Positions 26,539 through 34,970 of a stretch of 64,000 bases of DNA are shown piece after piece. Where the stretch lies: assembly GCF_036569345.1 (NCBI RefSeq), contig NZ_DATCQT010000185.1, positions 21,407-85,406 on the forward strand, given 5' to 3'. The position numbers were made by a program, and so were the translations under genes. Numbering within the stretch: the first letter of the stretch is position 1; the number at the start of each line of letters is the position of its first letter. The notes beneath the pieces are model-generated. The model did not search any database. It was given only the letters and a program-made list of their open reading frames with translations, and was not told the DNA's origin. Source of the stretch: Clostridium_AD sp036569345. Its GTDB lineage: Bacteria; Bacillota; Clostridia; Clostridiales; Clostridiaceae.

Positions 26539-27096
26539 TTAAACTCTTAGCATGTAATCGCCATTTCTAGTGTCTATTCTTATAGTTTCACCTTCATTAA
26601 CAAACATTGGAACTTGAATTATTGCTCCTGTTTCTACAGTAGCTGGTTTTGTTACACTTGAAGATGTGTTTCCTTTAACACCTGGTTCAGTTGCAGTAAT
26701 AAGTAATTCTACAAAGTTTGGAGCCTCTACTGAGAAAGCCTCATCCTTATAAAATTTTATTATAGCAAACATATTTTCTTTTAAGTATTTTATTGCATCT
26801 TCAACTTTTTCGTAGTTAAGTGGTATTTGTTCAAAAGTTTCTTGATCCATGAAGTAGTATAGTCCGTCAGCTGCATATAAATACTGCATTTCTTTTCTTT
26901 CTATAACTGCCTCTTGTAATTTTGTAGTTGGGTTAAACGTTTTTTCTGTAACCCCTGAGTTTATAACGTTTCTTAATTTAGTTCTTACAAATGCAGCTCC
27001 CTTACCAGGTTTTACATGTAAAAAATCTATTACGGTGTAAACTTGTCCACCTTCATCAAATGTAGTTCCTTTTCTTATGTCTCCCGCTGATATCAT
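26539..27096 (-). CDS. efp: Elongation factor P
   Basis: EF-P is a three-domain KOW/OB protein that frees ribosomes stalled at polyproline. The KOW domain has MISAGDIRKGTTFDEGGQVYTVIDFLHVKPGKGAAFVRTKL with the tip loop around Lys32, and the OB domains follow with GVKGNTSSSVTKPATVETGAIIQVPMFVNEGETIRIDTRNGDYMLRV. Length 185 is exact for the family. The ATG follows TTTGGAGGGATACTAA. Promoter at 27193-27221 and a terminator at 26470-26521 make it a single-gene transcript. Confidence 0.97.
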   Translation of the reverse strand: MISAGDIRKGTTFDEGGQVYTVIDFLHVKPGKGAAFVRTKLRNVINSGVTEKTFNPTTKLQEAVIERKEMQYLYAADGLYYFMDQETFEQIPLNYEKVEDAIKYLKENMFAIIKFYKDEAFSVEAPNFVELLITATEPGVKGNTSSSVTKPATVETGAIIQVPMFVNEGETIRIDTRNGDYMLRV

Positions 27097-27439
27097 TTAG
27101 TATCCCTCCAAAATTCATTAATAATTCAATTAATCCATTTATATTATAATCTTACTAGCTGAAACCCTAACGCCTAAACGTAACCTTTATATATATTATC
27201 ATATTTAGTATAGACTAACAATACTTGATTTATACACTTAAACACATATGGACTCTTTGAAAGGTATTCATACCACGTTTTATACCCCAGGCTTTCCATA
27301 AACATTATATATTAATATAAATTTGTATACATATACCTGATATAAGTCAATCCACTAATTAATAAAAGTAATATAAACATTCCAGTTGAACAATATTATT
27401 TTATCAAAATTAGATAATATTTGCAAATATATTTACTAA
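27097..27439 (-). promoter_or_regulatory. Region before efp with its promoter
   Basis: The promoter is at 27193-27221: -35 TTGTTA, 17 bases, -10 TAATAT on the minus strand. The remaining sequence between efp and the pilus operon is AT-rich. I found no riboswitch or convincing terminator of the pilus operon there, although one is expected. One short GC-richer patch at about 27270-27295 has no assignable function. Confidence 0.5.
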
Positions 27440-27841
27440 TCACTTGTTTTTCAAAAAATCGATTTTTATAATTGTAATTTTCGAATCTTTATTTGTATTA
27501 ATGCTTTTTATACTTAAAAAATTTTCACTTTCATTTAATGAACATAAGTAGCTGTACAATAATTTTATATCTCCCTTATAATTAACCTCCACATTACATA
27601 TTCCATCTTCCAACATACTCATAGATTTAAATACAAAATTCTTATTTTTTCCTAGACATTCTATAATATCACTATATCCGTATTTATCTACATTATTAGT
27701 ATTTTTAACATTCGGGGTACTAAATGCCTGATTTTTAACGTTAATAAATTTATTATTAACTAAAATAAATTTATAAGAGAATATAACCATTACCAAAACC
27801 AAAATAACTAACATCCATCTAGATCTTCTATTTTTATACAT
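27440..27841 (-). CDS. PilO-like pilus assembly protein
   Basis: This 133-residue protein has an N-terminal membrane segment (MLVILVLVMVIFSYKFILV) and a C-terminal domain of alternating strands and helices ending IKIDFLKNK. It has no recognisable catalytic site. By position after PilM- and PilN-like genes at the end of the pilus operon and by its single-helix-plus-domain shape it is assigned as PilO-like, the inner-membrane alignment subcomplex. Sequence similarity alone is weak. It starts two bases after the preceding gene ends. Confidence 0.6.
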   Translation of the reverse strand: MYKNRRSRWMLVILVLVMVIFSYKFILVNNKFINVKNQAFSTPNVKNTNNVDKYGYSDIIECLGKNKNFVFKSMSMLEDGICNVEVNYKGDIKLLYSYLCSLNESENFLSIKSINTNKDSKITIIKIDFLKNK

Positions 27842-27843
27842 TT

Positions 27844-28290
27844 TTAAACCTCTAATATAACTTTGAAGTTAAATTTCCCTTCATTTTTAATATTTGGTGT
27901 TAATTTTATTATTGAATAATGATTTTCTATACTTCTTATAGCGTCATTAAATTCCTCATAACTTTTAATTTCAATGTCTATTTCTAAATTGTCTTTAGTT
28001 AAAATTATATTTTTATAACTTAAATTGTTTTTACTTAAAAAATCACTGAGTTCTTTGTATTTTTCAATAATAACTATATCGCGTTTAACATTTTTCTTTT
28101 CACTTATTTTATTATTTACATTATAAGTATTTGTATCTCTATCTTTTGTATTATTAGATATATTTAATATACAGCTAAGTAAAAAAATATTTATTATTAA
28201 AATTATCATACTAATTATTTTAATTTTTTTATTTTTTATTTTATTTTTTTCATCTAAATACCAATTAGGAATAAATGTTTCTTTTATCAT
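27844..28290 (-). CDS. PilN-like pilus assembly protein
   Basis: This 148-residue protein has a short cytoplasmic N-terminus (MIKETFIPNWYLDEKNKIKNKK), one membrane segment (IISMIILIINIFLLSCIL), and a periplasmic domain (residues 60-148) with a ferredoxin-like pattern. The position between PilM- and PilO-like genes and the topology suggest PilN. The NxxP motif of PilN is present only loosely as FIPNWYLDE. Confidence 0.6.
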   Translation of the reverse strand: MIKETFIPNWYLDEKNKIKNKKIKIISMIILIINIFLLSCILNISNNTKDRDTNTYNVNNKISEKKNVKRDIVIIEKYKELSDFLSKNNLSYKNIILTKDNLEIDIEIKSYEEFNDAIRSIENHYSIIKLTPNIKNEGKFNFKVILEV

Positions 28291-28296
28291 ATTATT

Positions 28297-29073
28297 TTAT
28301 CCTTTTACTATAATATATTTTAGCAATTCTTCTCGTTTTAATTCATCTAAAATTTGACAAGATAATCCTAAATATTCAAACTTATCAATATTTAATTCTT
28401 TAACATTTGTGTAATATATTTTCTCGCACAATTTTGCATTAGCATTATATTGTTCTAAAAAGTCATCCATTATCTGTGAAAATTTCAACATTGACAATTC
28501 CTTAATACTTGCAATATGGTTAGCAACAATCTCTTCGTCATGGCATATTAAGAAATATAAATTATAATTATAATAAAAAACTAGTATATATTTTTTTACA
28601 TTTATTTTACTTGAATAATAGTTTTTAAAGCAAAATTGAATTAAGTTTACTTTCTTCAAATTGATATTGTTATTTATGCTATTTTCTAAAATATCTAAAT
28701 TATTACCCTTAAGACAAAAAACTAATATTTGCATATTAAATTCATCTTTTTTTATTAACTTATAGGTAAATACAATATTATCTATATCCTTATAATAATA
28801 TCTTAACTCATTTTTAATCATATCATTTATTAGATATTTTTTAACTATTGGCAATGTTACCAGTTTAATATAAACTGTTTCACCTTCAACGAGAACATAT
28901 AGATTTTTGTTTTTTATATCAACTTGGAAGTCTTTTATATTCTCATTGTCCTTGCAATATGTATTTTCATAAGAAATCTTGTTCACTTTATTTAAAATTC
29001 TGTGTTTAGAAAATTCCATACCCGAAATACTTTTCGGTGAAATTTCTAGAAACATATTTTTTCTAAATTTCAT
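28297..29073 (-). CDS. PilM-like pilus assembly protein
   Basis: This 258-residue protein lacks a membrane segment and has an actin-like or FtsA-like fold predicted only weakly: it starts MKFRKNMFLEISPKSISGMEFSKH, where FLEISPKSI resembles the PilM phosphate-1 strand. It is the first of three genes for the PilM-PilN-PilO inner platform. The family binds ATP and the PilN N-terminus. It follows a GGAGGAAAATAATG start. Confidence 0.6.
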   Translation of the reverse strand: MKFRKNMFLEISPKSISGMEFSKHRILNKVNKISYENTYCKDNENIKDFQVDIKNKNLYVLVEGETVYIKLVTLPIVKKYLINDMIKNELRYYYKDIDNIVFTYKLIKKDEFNMQILVFCLKGNNLDILENSINNNINLKKVNLIQFCFKNYYSSKINVKKYILVFYYNYNLYFLICHDEEIVANHIASIKELSMLKFSQIMDDFLEQYNANAKLCEKIYYTNVKELNIDKFEYLGLSCQILDELKREELLKYIIVKG

Positions 29074-29084
29074 TATTTTCCTCC

Positions 29085-29549
29085 TTATTTAAGCGGACGT
29101 TCAGTTTTTATAAATACCATCTCAAAACTTCCGTCTATAACTGCTAAACTATAATAATCTTCTCTATTTCTACTAAGTTCGAAGGGTGTTGTAAAAATAA
29201 ATTCATTTGTCGAATTAGGATGAGTCACCTTAGCCTTTCCATAAGTTACAATGCTACTTGTAGAATTAGGAAAGAACTTATTTATTTCTTTTTCTTTTAT
29301 TTCTATACTATTTGCATTAATACAAGATAAAAATAAAGTCATTAAATACTCTTTGTCCTTTTGATAAGTATCTTCTATTTTATTAGCATCTGTTTTTTTA
29401 ATACTATCCTCATTTAATATATATCTTTTAGCGCTGATAGAATACTTTACTTCTGCCATATATATATCAAATATTGACATCATAATGGCTAAACAGATAA
29501 CCCCTATTAGAATTGTATAAATCAATATAAATCCCTTTTTAGTTTGCAT
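29085..29549 (-). CDS. PilX/GspK-like minor pilin
   Basis: This 154-residue protein has a prepilin-like leader MQTKKG, then the hydrophobic segment FILIYTILIGVICLAIM. The conserved Glu at position 5 of mature pilins is Tyr here, a feature of some tip pseudopilins such as GspK. The body is mixed strand and charged helix with no motif I recognise. It overlaps the preceding pilin by 11 bases. Confidence 0.6.
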   Translation of the reverse strand: MQTKKGFILIYTILIGVICLAIMMSIFDIYMAEVKYSISAKRYILNEDSIKKTDANKIEDTYQKDKEYLMTLFLSCINANSIEIKEKEINKFFPNSTSSIVTYGKAKVTHPNSTNEFIFTTPFELSRNREDYYSLAVIDGSFEMVFIKTERPLK

Positions 29550-29982
29550 TTTCTATCGCCAAACACCTCTCAATACTTTGACCATTCTTCCAAATCACTT
29601 TTATATAAAGAATTTTTCCGGATTTTATAGCCACAAAATCTTTTACATCATCTATAATAATATTATTTCCAGTCCCATTTTCTGTATTAGGGAAAATACG
29701 TACGTCTTCGTTTACACATTTTATATACTTTGTGCTAATTCCTTTGTAATAATTTATATAAATAACATTCCCCTCAGTTTTTACTTTATATGCTGTCTGA
29801 TTCACTTCTTTTTCTATTACTGCTATGGCTTCGTTTAAATAGTTAAAACCATTATCTTGTAATATGATATTTTTATAGCTTTTCTCATAAGATATAAGTA
29901 TACTATCTACCACTCCCACCATTAGAAATACCAAGGCCATAGCAATCACTATTTCTATAAGCGTAAATCCCTTTTTTTTCAT
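29539..29982 (-). CDS. Type IV pilin-like protein
   Basis: A prepilin signature MKKKG|FTLIEIVIAMALVFLMVGVVDS is present with Glu at mature position 5 and a 20-residue hydrophobic helix. The C-terminal domain (about 110 residues) lacks obvious cysteines except one, and its function within the pseudopilus is unknown. It overlaps the upstream pilin in the sequence ATGA. Confidence 0.78.
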   Translation of the reverse strand: MKKKGFTLIEIVIAMALVFLMVGVVDSILISYEKSYKNIILQDNGFNYLNEAIAVIEKEVNQTAYKVKTEGNVIYINYYKGISTKYIKCVNEDVRIFPNTENGTGNNIIIDDVKDFVAIKSGKILYIKVIWKNGQSIERCLAIENAN

Positions 29983-30482
29983 TTATGGTCACCTTTATAG
30001 AAATTACACTGAAATTCTAATATATCCTTATTCCCTCCAGCAAGTAATGATAGGCTTACTTTATAGACCTCCACCGTTGAGATATTTTTTATAAGATCGC
30101 TTTTTATATATGAACTTTCACTTACATGTAAGATATCTTTTACAAAATCACATTTTATATATGCATTTTCAACAAGTGCCTGGTTTGAAAACAATCCTAT
30201 TCCACCTGTTTTAATTTTATCAAAATCCATATTCTCTTTGTTAATATATACTCTTTTCTCCGTTTCCAACTGCTTTAACTCAACAAATGTCATATTATAT
30301 ATAATATTATTTTTTAAAGCTTCAATTATTAAAACATTATTATTTATAGTTTTAATATCTTTTTTCATATTCAAAGAAGTTACGTCAAAGGACATCATAC
30401 AAATAAAAATAATAGCAAATACACCTAGGCTACATATTACCTCCACTAATGTGAACCCTTTTTTAGTCAATGATTGAAACAT
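29979..30482 (-). CDS. Type IV pilin-like protein
   Basis: A prepilin leader MFQSLTKKG is cut before FTLVEVICSLGVFAIIFICMM, with Glu at position 5. The 167-residue protein has a C-terminal region with VALSLLAGGNKDILEF-like ending (as VSLSLLAGGNKD). Likely a pseudopilin of the same operon. It starts inside the end of the previous pilin gene by 20 bases, so translation is coupled. Confidence 0.75.
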   Translation of the reverse strand: MFQSLTKKGFTLVEVICSLGVFAIIFICMMSFDVTSLNMKKDIKTINNNVLIIEALKNNIIYNMTFVELKQLETEKRVYINKENMDFDKIKTGGIGLFSNQALVENAYIKCDFVKDILHVSESSYIKSDLIKNISTVEVYKVSLSLLAGGNKDILEFQCNFYKGDHK

Positions 30483-30906
30483 AGCCTGTATCTACTTTCA
30501 TGGTAATGTGATGGGTTTTTTCATTATTATCTTTTATAGTTATTGTAAATGCATCATTACTAAACCCATAATTATCAATTTGAATTTCTCCACCTTTTCG
30601 CCTTCCCGTAATTTCAAAGGATGTTATCTTATTTGATAGTATTAGTTTGTTTACCACTTTCATTTCATATGCTAACTTCATTTCCTTTTTTGTCATATCA
30701 AAATATATATTTGCAGTACAATAATTTTCTCTACAATATATTTTAGAATTATTTATAAAACTTACAACAGCACTACAAGCGTAATCTGAATCAACTTTAT
30801 TTTTTAAAGTTTTATAATACCTAATTGAAACAACACTACATCCTCCAATTAAACTCATAATAGATAAAACTAAAATTATTTCAATTAATGTAAATCCCCT
30901 GCGCAT
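30463..30906 (-). CDS. Type IV pilin-like protein (GspH/FimT type)
   Basis: Leader MRRG is followed by FTLIEIILVLSIMSLIGG, with Glu at position 5, and a 100-residue domain containing SCDYACSAV-like Cys residues (KVDSDYACSAVVSFINNSK and YCRENYCTANI). This fits GspH/FimT-like pseudopilins that act at fibre tips. It is the first pilin gene after pilC. Length 147. Confidence 0.72.
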   Translation of the reverse strand: MRRGFTLIEIILVLSIMSLIGGCSVVSIRYYKTLKNKVDSDYACSAVVSFINNSKIYCRENYCTANIYFDMTKKEMKLAYEMKVVNKLILSNKITSFEITGRRKGGEIQIDNYGFSNDAFTITIKDNNEKTHHITMKVDTGYVSIID

Positions 30907-30926
30907 AAATCCTCCTTATTATTCAT

Positions 30927-32123
30927 TTAAACTTTACCTGCTGCATCCATAACATTGAGCATTGGTAGCATGACCGCGAGTACTATTGTCCCAATCATAA
31001 TTCCTAAAAATATTATTAAAATTGGTTCTAGTAGCACTGTCGCTTTCTCTACATTTTCCTGTGCATCTTCATAGAAGACATCTGCTGCTGTTAAAAACAT
31101 TCCATCTAAATTGCCCGTTTCTTCACCTATTTTTATCATAGATATAAAAAATTGTGGAAATAACTTCATTTCATTTAAGGAACTCCATAATTCTTTTCCA
31201 TTTTTTATATTATAAGAAACTATTTTAAGTTTTAACTTAAAATAGTTATCACCAACAACATCATCAATTATTTCAAAAGACTTTAGTATTCCCACACCAC
31301 TACTTAATAATATATTAAGTCCTCTAGAAAACCTTGAGAAAATAAGTCGTTTGTACACAGGACCTAATATTGGACAAATAAATTTAAATTTGTCAAAAAC
31401 TATCTTGCCCTTTTCTGTTTTTACATATCGTGAAAAAATTAAAACTGTTATTAAAATAATTATCAAAATCCATAATAAATTACTGCTTGCAAAGTTACTT
31501 GCTCCCAAAACGAGTTTTGTTATTAGTGGAATATCTGCATCGAAAGAATTTAAATTAGTAATGAAGACTGGAATTACCTTTATAAGCAAAAACAATGATA
31601 CTATCATTAATGTTAGAAATACAGTACATGGATAAATCATTGAATTCACTATTTTTTTTAAGAGTTTATTCTCTTTTTCATAATACTTAGATAATTCTTC
31701 TAAGATTATATCCAATTTTCCACTCTCCTCGCCTAAATAAATCATATTTATCATAAACTCAGGAAATACATTTGTAGTCTTTCTCATACTTTCAAAGAGG
31801 GAATTGCCTCTTTTTACATTTTCCCTAATGCTAATGAGACTGTTTTTTATGGATTTATGTAGCATTTGCTCATATAGTAAATTAAGAGTATCACATATGG
31901 GTATTCCTGCCTTAATGCATATTGAGAATTGCTTGCAAAATATAGATATCGTTTTTAAATTTGGTTTGGTATCAATTTCAGCTATTTTTTTTATAATCCT
32001 TGTTTTCATTAAAAATATTTCTTGCTTTCGTAATTGTAATGCTAATTCTTCAATACTATCACTATCAGTAATACCTTTTATTAACGTCCCATTCCATGTT
32101 TTAGCCAAATATTTATATTTCAT
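30927..32123 (-). CDS. pilC: Type II secretion/type IV pilus inner-membrane platform protein
   Basis: PilC/GspF has two repeats of a helical domain with membrane segments. Visible are an N-terminal FCKQFSICIKAGIPICDTLNLLYEQ domain, three hydrophobic segments (ILEELSKYYEKENKLLKKIVNSMIYP then VFLTLMIVSLFLLI; LLWILIIILITVLIF; and VLLEPILIIFLGIMIGTIVLAVMLPMLNV) and the repeat domain FSRGLNILLSSGVGILKSFEIID. The assembly platform binds the PilB ATPase. 398 residues is typical. It follows pilB by 41 bases. Confidence 0.9.
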   Translation of the reverse strand: MKYKYLAKTWNGTLIKGITDSDSIEELALQLRKQEIFLMKTRIIKKIAEIDTKPNLKTISIFCKQFSICIKAGIPICDTLNLLYEQMLHKSIKNSLISIRENVKRGNSLFESMRKTTNVFPEFMINMIYLGEESGKLDIILEELSKYYEKENKLLKKIVNSMIYPCTVFLTLMIVSLFLLIKVIPVFITNLNSFDADIPLITKLVLGASNFASSNLLWILIIILITVLIFSRYVKTEKGKIVFDKFKFICPILGPVYKRLIFSRFSRGLNILLSSGVGILKSFEIIDDVVGDNYFKLKLKIVSYNIKNGKELWSSLNEMKLFPQFFISMIKIGEETGNLDGMFLTAADVFYEDAQENVEKATVLLEPILIIFLGIMIGTIVLAVMLPMLNVMDAAGKV

Positions 32124-32164
32124 ATTATATTTCCCATCTTTGACTCCCTATTTCTTTATACACC

Positions 32165-33844
32165 TTATTTAAGACTATAGCTATAAGTAGCATTTACAAA
32201 TTCTTCTATCGAGGTTATACCCTCAAGAACTAAAGTTTTACAGCTCTCGAAAAGTGAACTTAATCTTTTTTCATTACAATATTTCCAAAGCTCCTCGCTT
32301 ATCCCACTTCTTGCTATAATTGATTTATGTATACTATCTAATTTTAACAACTCGTATATTACAGTCCTCCCTTTATATCCAGTTTCATTGCACTTATTGC
32401 ATCCTAAAGCACTATAGGTTTTTTCTCCAGATTTGAATCCTAAATGAGAAAATTCATTATTAGTAATCTCATATTCAGTTTTACAGTATGAGCATAATTT
32501 TCTTACTAATCTTTGAGCTAATACTACAACTAATGAATCCGCAACAAGATATGCTGGAATACCCATGTCAATTAGCCTAGATATTGAGGCACTAGATCCA
32601 TTTGTATGAAGCGTTGATAGCACAAGATGACCTGTTATAGAAGCTCTAACAGCTATTTGAGCAGTTTCTTCATCTCGTATCTCCCCGATCATGATAATAT
32701 CGGGATCTTGCCTTAAAATACTACGTAATCCTGTTGAAAAAGTAAGACCCGCTTTATTATTTACATTTACTTGATTAATTCTTGGCATATTATATTCTAT
32801 TGGATCTTCTATAGTAATAATATTTTTGCTTTTGCAATTAATTTCATTTAATAACGCATATAGAGTTGTTGATTTTCCACTTCCTGTAGGTCCTGCAACT
32901 ATTATCATTCCATGAGAAAGCTTTAATATATCCCTTAAAATCGTAACTTTATCTGAGCTAAAACCTAATGAGTCTAAATTAATGAATCTTTCTGCTTTGT
33001 ATAGAACTCTTATAACCAGTTTTTCTCCATACATTGTTGGCAGCGAGGATACCCTAAAATCGTAGTCTATTCCGTCTATATCCTCAGTTATCTTTCCATC
33101 TAGGGGAATTAATTTCGTAGCTATATCCATATTTGCCATTATTTTTATTCTTGTACATAATGATTTATATATATTACTAGGAATTTGATTTATTTCGTTT
33201 AGAATACCATCTACTCTCATTCTAATTATAGCAAAATCTTTAAAAGGCTCTAGATGGATATCACTAGCCTGTGCATTAACTGCCCTCTTTAGTAATGAGT
33301 TCGTTATCCTTATAACTGGTGCATCTTCAGTAGACAATGATGAATGAACATCTTCATTTTTTTGTTTAGCTTCTAGCATATATACTTTTTTCATTTCTTC
33401 AACTGCCACATCGACAATTTGTTTTCCATAGCAACTTTCAATTGCATCCGAAATATGACTCTCCAAGGCAAAGAATACTTTTATTTTTTTATTAGTTATA
33501 AATTTTAGTTCATCAATAACTTTTATTTCAAAAGGATTCGAAAATGCAACATGTACTTCATTGTCATTATCATAAAAAGGAATTAAATTATATTTTTGTG
33601 CTACCTCTTTTGATATTTGGTTATAGGCATCATTCTTGGTGAATTTAGATTCTAAATCAACATATGGTACGCCATAATCATTCTGTAGAACTAAAATGAA
33701 CTCATTCAAATTCACTTTTATGTCACTGAGAATTATTTGTTCTTTACTACGATTGATTTTTTGTGAAAGTTCTACTACCTCTTTATACCGTTCTGATGTA
33801 ATTAAGTTTTTTTCTAATAATGTTTGGAGTAAATTTTTTTTCAT
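32165..33844 (-). CDS. pilB: Type IV pilus assembly ATPase
   Basis: This GspE/PilB-family ATPase drives fibre assembly. It has an N-terminal MshEN/T2SSE_N domain (residues 1-160), the catalytic core with Walker A GPTGSGKSTTLYALLN, the Asp box TIEDPIEYNM, Walker B DIIMIGEIRDEETAQIAV and His box GHLVLSTLHTN, plus the zinc tetra-cysteine CSYCKTEY...CNKCNETGYKGR near the C-terminus. At 559 residues it is complete. It starts the nine-gene operon. A pilT retraction gene and a prepilin peptidase are absent here. Confidence 0.95.
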   Translation of the reverse strand: MKKNLLQTLLEKNLITSERYKEVVELSQKINRSKEQIILSDIKVNLNEFILVLQNDYGVPYVDLESKFTKNDAYNQISKEVAQKYNLIPFYDNDNEVHVAFSNPFEIKVIDELKFITNKKIKVFFALESHISDAIESCYGKQIVDVAVEEMKKVYMLEAKQKNEDVHSSLSTEDAPVIRITNSLLKRAVNAQASDIHLEPFKDFAIIRMRVDGILNEINQIPSNIYKSLCTRIKIMANMDIATKLIPLDGKITEDIDGIDYDFRVSSLPTMYGEKLVIRVLYKAERFINLDSLGFSSDKVTILRDILKLSHGMIIVAGPTGSGKSTTLYALLNEINCKSKNIITIEDPIEYNMPRINQVNVNNKAGLTFSTGLRSILRQDPDIIMIGEIRDEETAQIAVRASITGHLVLSTLHTNGSSASISRLIDMGIPAYLVADSLVVVLAQRLVRKLCSYCKTEYEITNNEFSHLGFKSGEKTYSALGCNKCNETGYKGRTVIYELLKLDSIHKSIIARSGISEELWKYCNEKRLSSLFESCKTLVLEGITSIEEFVNATYSYSLK

Positions 33845-33950
33845 GTTATTTTACCTTTCCCAGTATGCAAGATTTGTAAAAGGATATCCTATTTGTAATT
33901 ATTGTCATTCTTGGGTATTTTATTCACTTCCATAATCAAATTTTCTATAA

Positions 33951-33989
33951 AAAAACAACTGTACTATTAATAAATAGACAGTTGTTTTT
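33951..33989 (-). terminator. Terminator of dapF
   Basis: An 11-bp stem (AAAACAACTGT/ACAGTTGTTTT, 33952-33962 with 33978-33988) is followed on the minus strand by seven T's. It separates dapF from the pilus operon. Confidence 0.8.
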
Positions 33990-33992
33990 GTT

Positions 33993-34823
33993 CTATTTTA
34001 AAAAATATTGACCGTCGAAGGTGATCTCTGCTGGACCTTCCATGATAACCTCCCCATTAAGAATCTCTATATTTAGTAATCCACCTGGGACCTGTACTGT
34101 AACTTTTTCCCCTGTATATCCTAGTCTATTTGCCGCTACCACCGATGCACAACTACCAGTACCACAGGCAAGTGTTGGTCCTGCACCTCTTTCCCAGGTT
34201 TTAACCTTTATCGTATTTTTGTCTACTACCTCGCAAAAATTCACATTTGTATTTTTAGGAAATAAACTGTGATGTTCAATGAATTTTCCTTCACTTACTT
34301 CATAATCATCATGTTTTCCAAAAACAATAGTATGTGGCACACCCATAAGCATTGACGTAATATAATACTCTTTATGGTTAATTTCTAGCTTTTTATTAAT
34401 AATTTCTATGGATGATAATGCTGGTATACTTTCAGGACTAAAATTGTATTTTCCCATGTTTATAGTTACGCCTTCAGCAATTCCATCTTTAATACATATT
34501 CTCGCAAGTTTTACACCATCGCCAGTTTCTATTTTTATGTTTTCACCTGACACGTATTTTTTTCCCCATACATATTTAGCAAAACATCTTATACCATTAC
34601 CACACATTGACGCATAAGAACCATCAGCATTAATAATAATCATTTGTATATCTGCTATATTACTTTTTCTAACCACTAAAATACCATCAGCACCTATTCC
34701 AAAGTGTCTATCACAAAGCTTGCTAGCTAATTCCTCTAAATTTACATATTTCCCTTCCAAATCCTCAATAACAATAAAATCATTTCCCGTTCCCTGCATT
34801 TTTGTAAAATTAATAATTTTCAT
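33993..34823 (-). CDS. dapF: Diaminopimelate epimerase
   Basis: DapF converts LL- to meso-diaminopimelate, for lysine and peptidoglycan. The two catalytic cysteines are Cys74 (SMCGNGIRC) and Cys220 (LACGTGSCAS), and the N-terminal signature is MKIINFTKMQGTGNDF. Start chosen is ATG 34823, behind AAGGAGGAG. A longer frame upstream lacks a ribosome site. The 276-residue length is normal. Promoter at 34894-34921 diverges from rqcH. Confidence 0.96.
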   Translation of the reverse strand: MKIINFTKMQGTGNDFIVIEDLEGKYVNLEELASKLCDRHFGIGADGILVVRKSNIADIQMIIINADGSYASMCGNGIRCFAKYVWGKKYVSGENIKIETGDGVKLARICIKDGIAEGVTINMGKYNFSPESIPALSSIEIINKKLEINHKEYYITSMLMGVPHTIVFGKHDDYEVSEGKFIEHHSLFPKNTNVNFCEVVDKNTIKVKTWERGAGPTLACGTGSCASVVAANRLGYTGEKVTVQVPGGLLNIEILNGEVIMEGPAEITFDGQYFLK

Positions 34824-34893
34824 ATAACTCCTCCTTGCTATCCTTATGCCCTGACTTTTCAATAATTTTCTTTAATGGTATACTATTATTAAC

Positions 34894-34942
34894 ATTATAG
34901 TATATAATGTTTTATTTACAAAGCATAAATAAAGTTTATAAT
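34894..34942. promoter_or_regulatory. Divergent promoters of dapF and rqcH with overlapping -35 boxes
   Basis: For dapF (minus) the -35 TTGTAA is at 34916-34921 and the -10 TATAAT at 34894-34899, 16 bases apart. For rqcH (plus) TTTACA is at 34915-34920 and TATAAT at 34937-34942, also 16 apart. The -35 hexamers overlap on opposite strands, so the two polymerases cannot bind at once. Confidence 0.6.
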
Positions 34943-34970
34943 GATTAAACATAATGAAAGGATGATAAAT

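Noticed and set aside
27222..27439. Riboswitch or terminator near efp and the pilus operon
   Set aside because: A GC-richer patch was examined, but no stem longer than a few bases and no known aptamer sequence was found.
33845..33950. c-di-GMP riboswitch upstream of the pilus operon
   Set aside because: Such riboswitches control pili in some clostridia, but the short leader lacks the conserved c-di-GMP-I or II core sequences.
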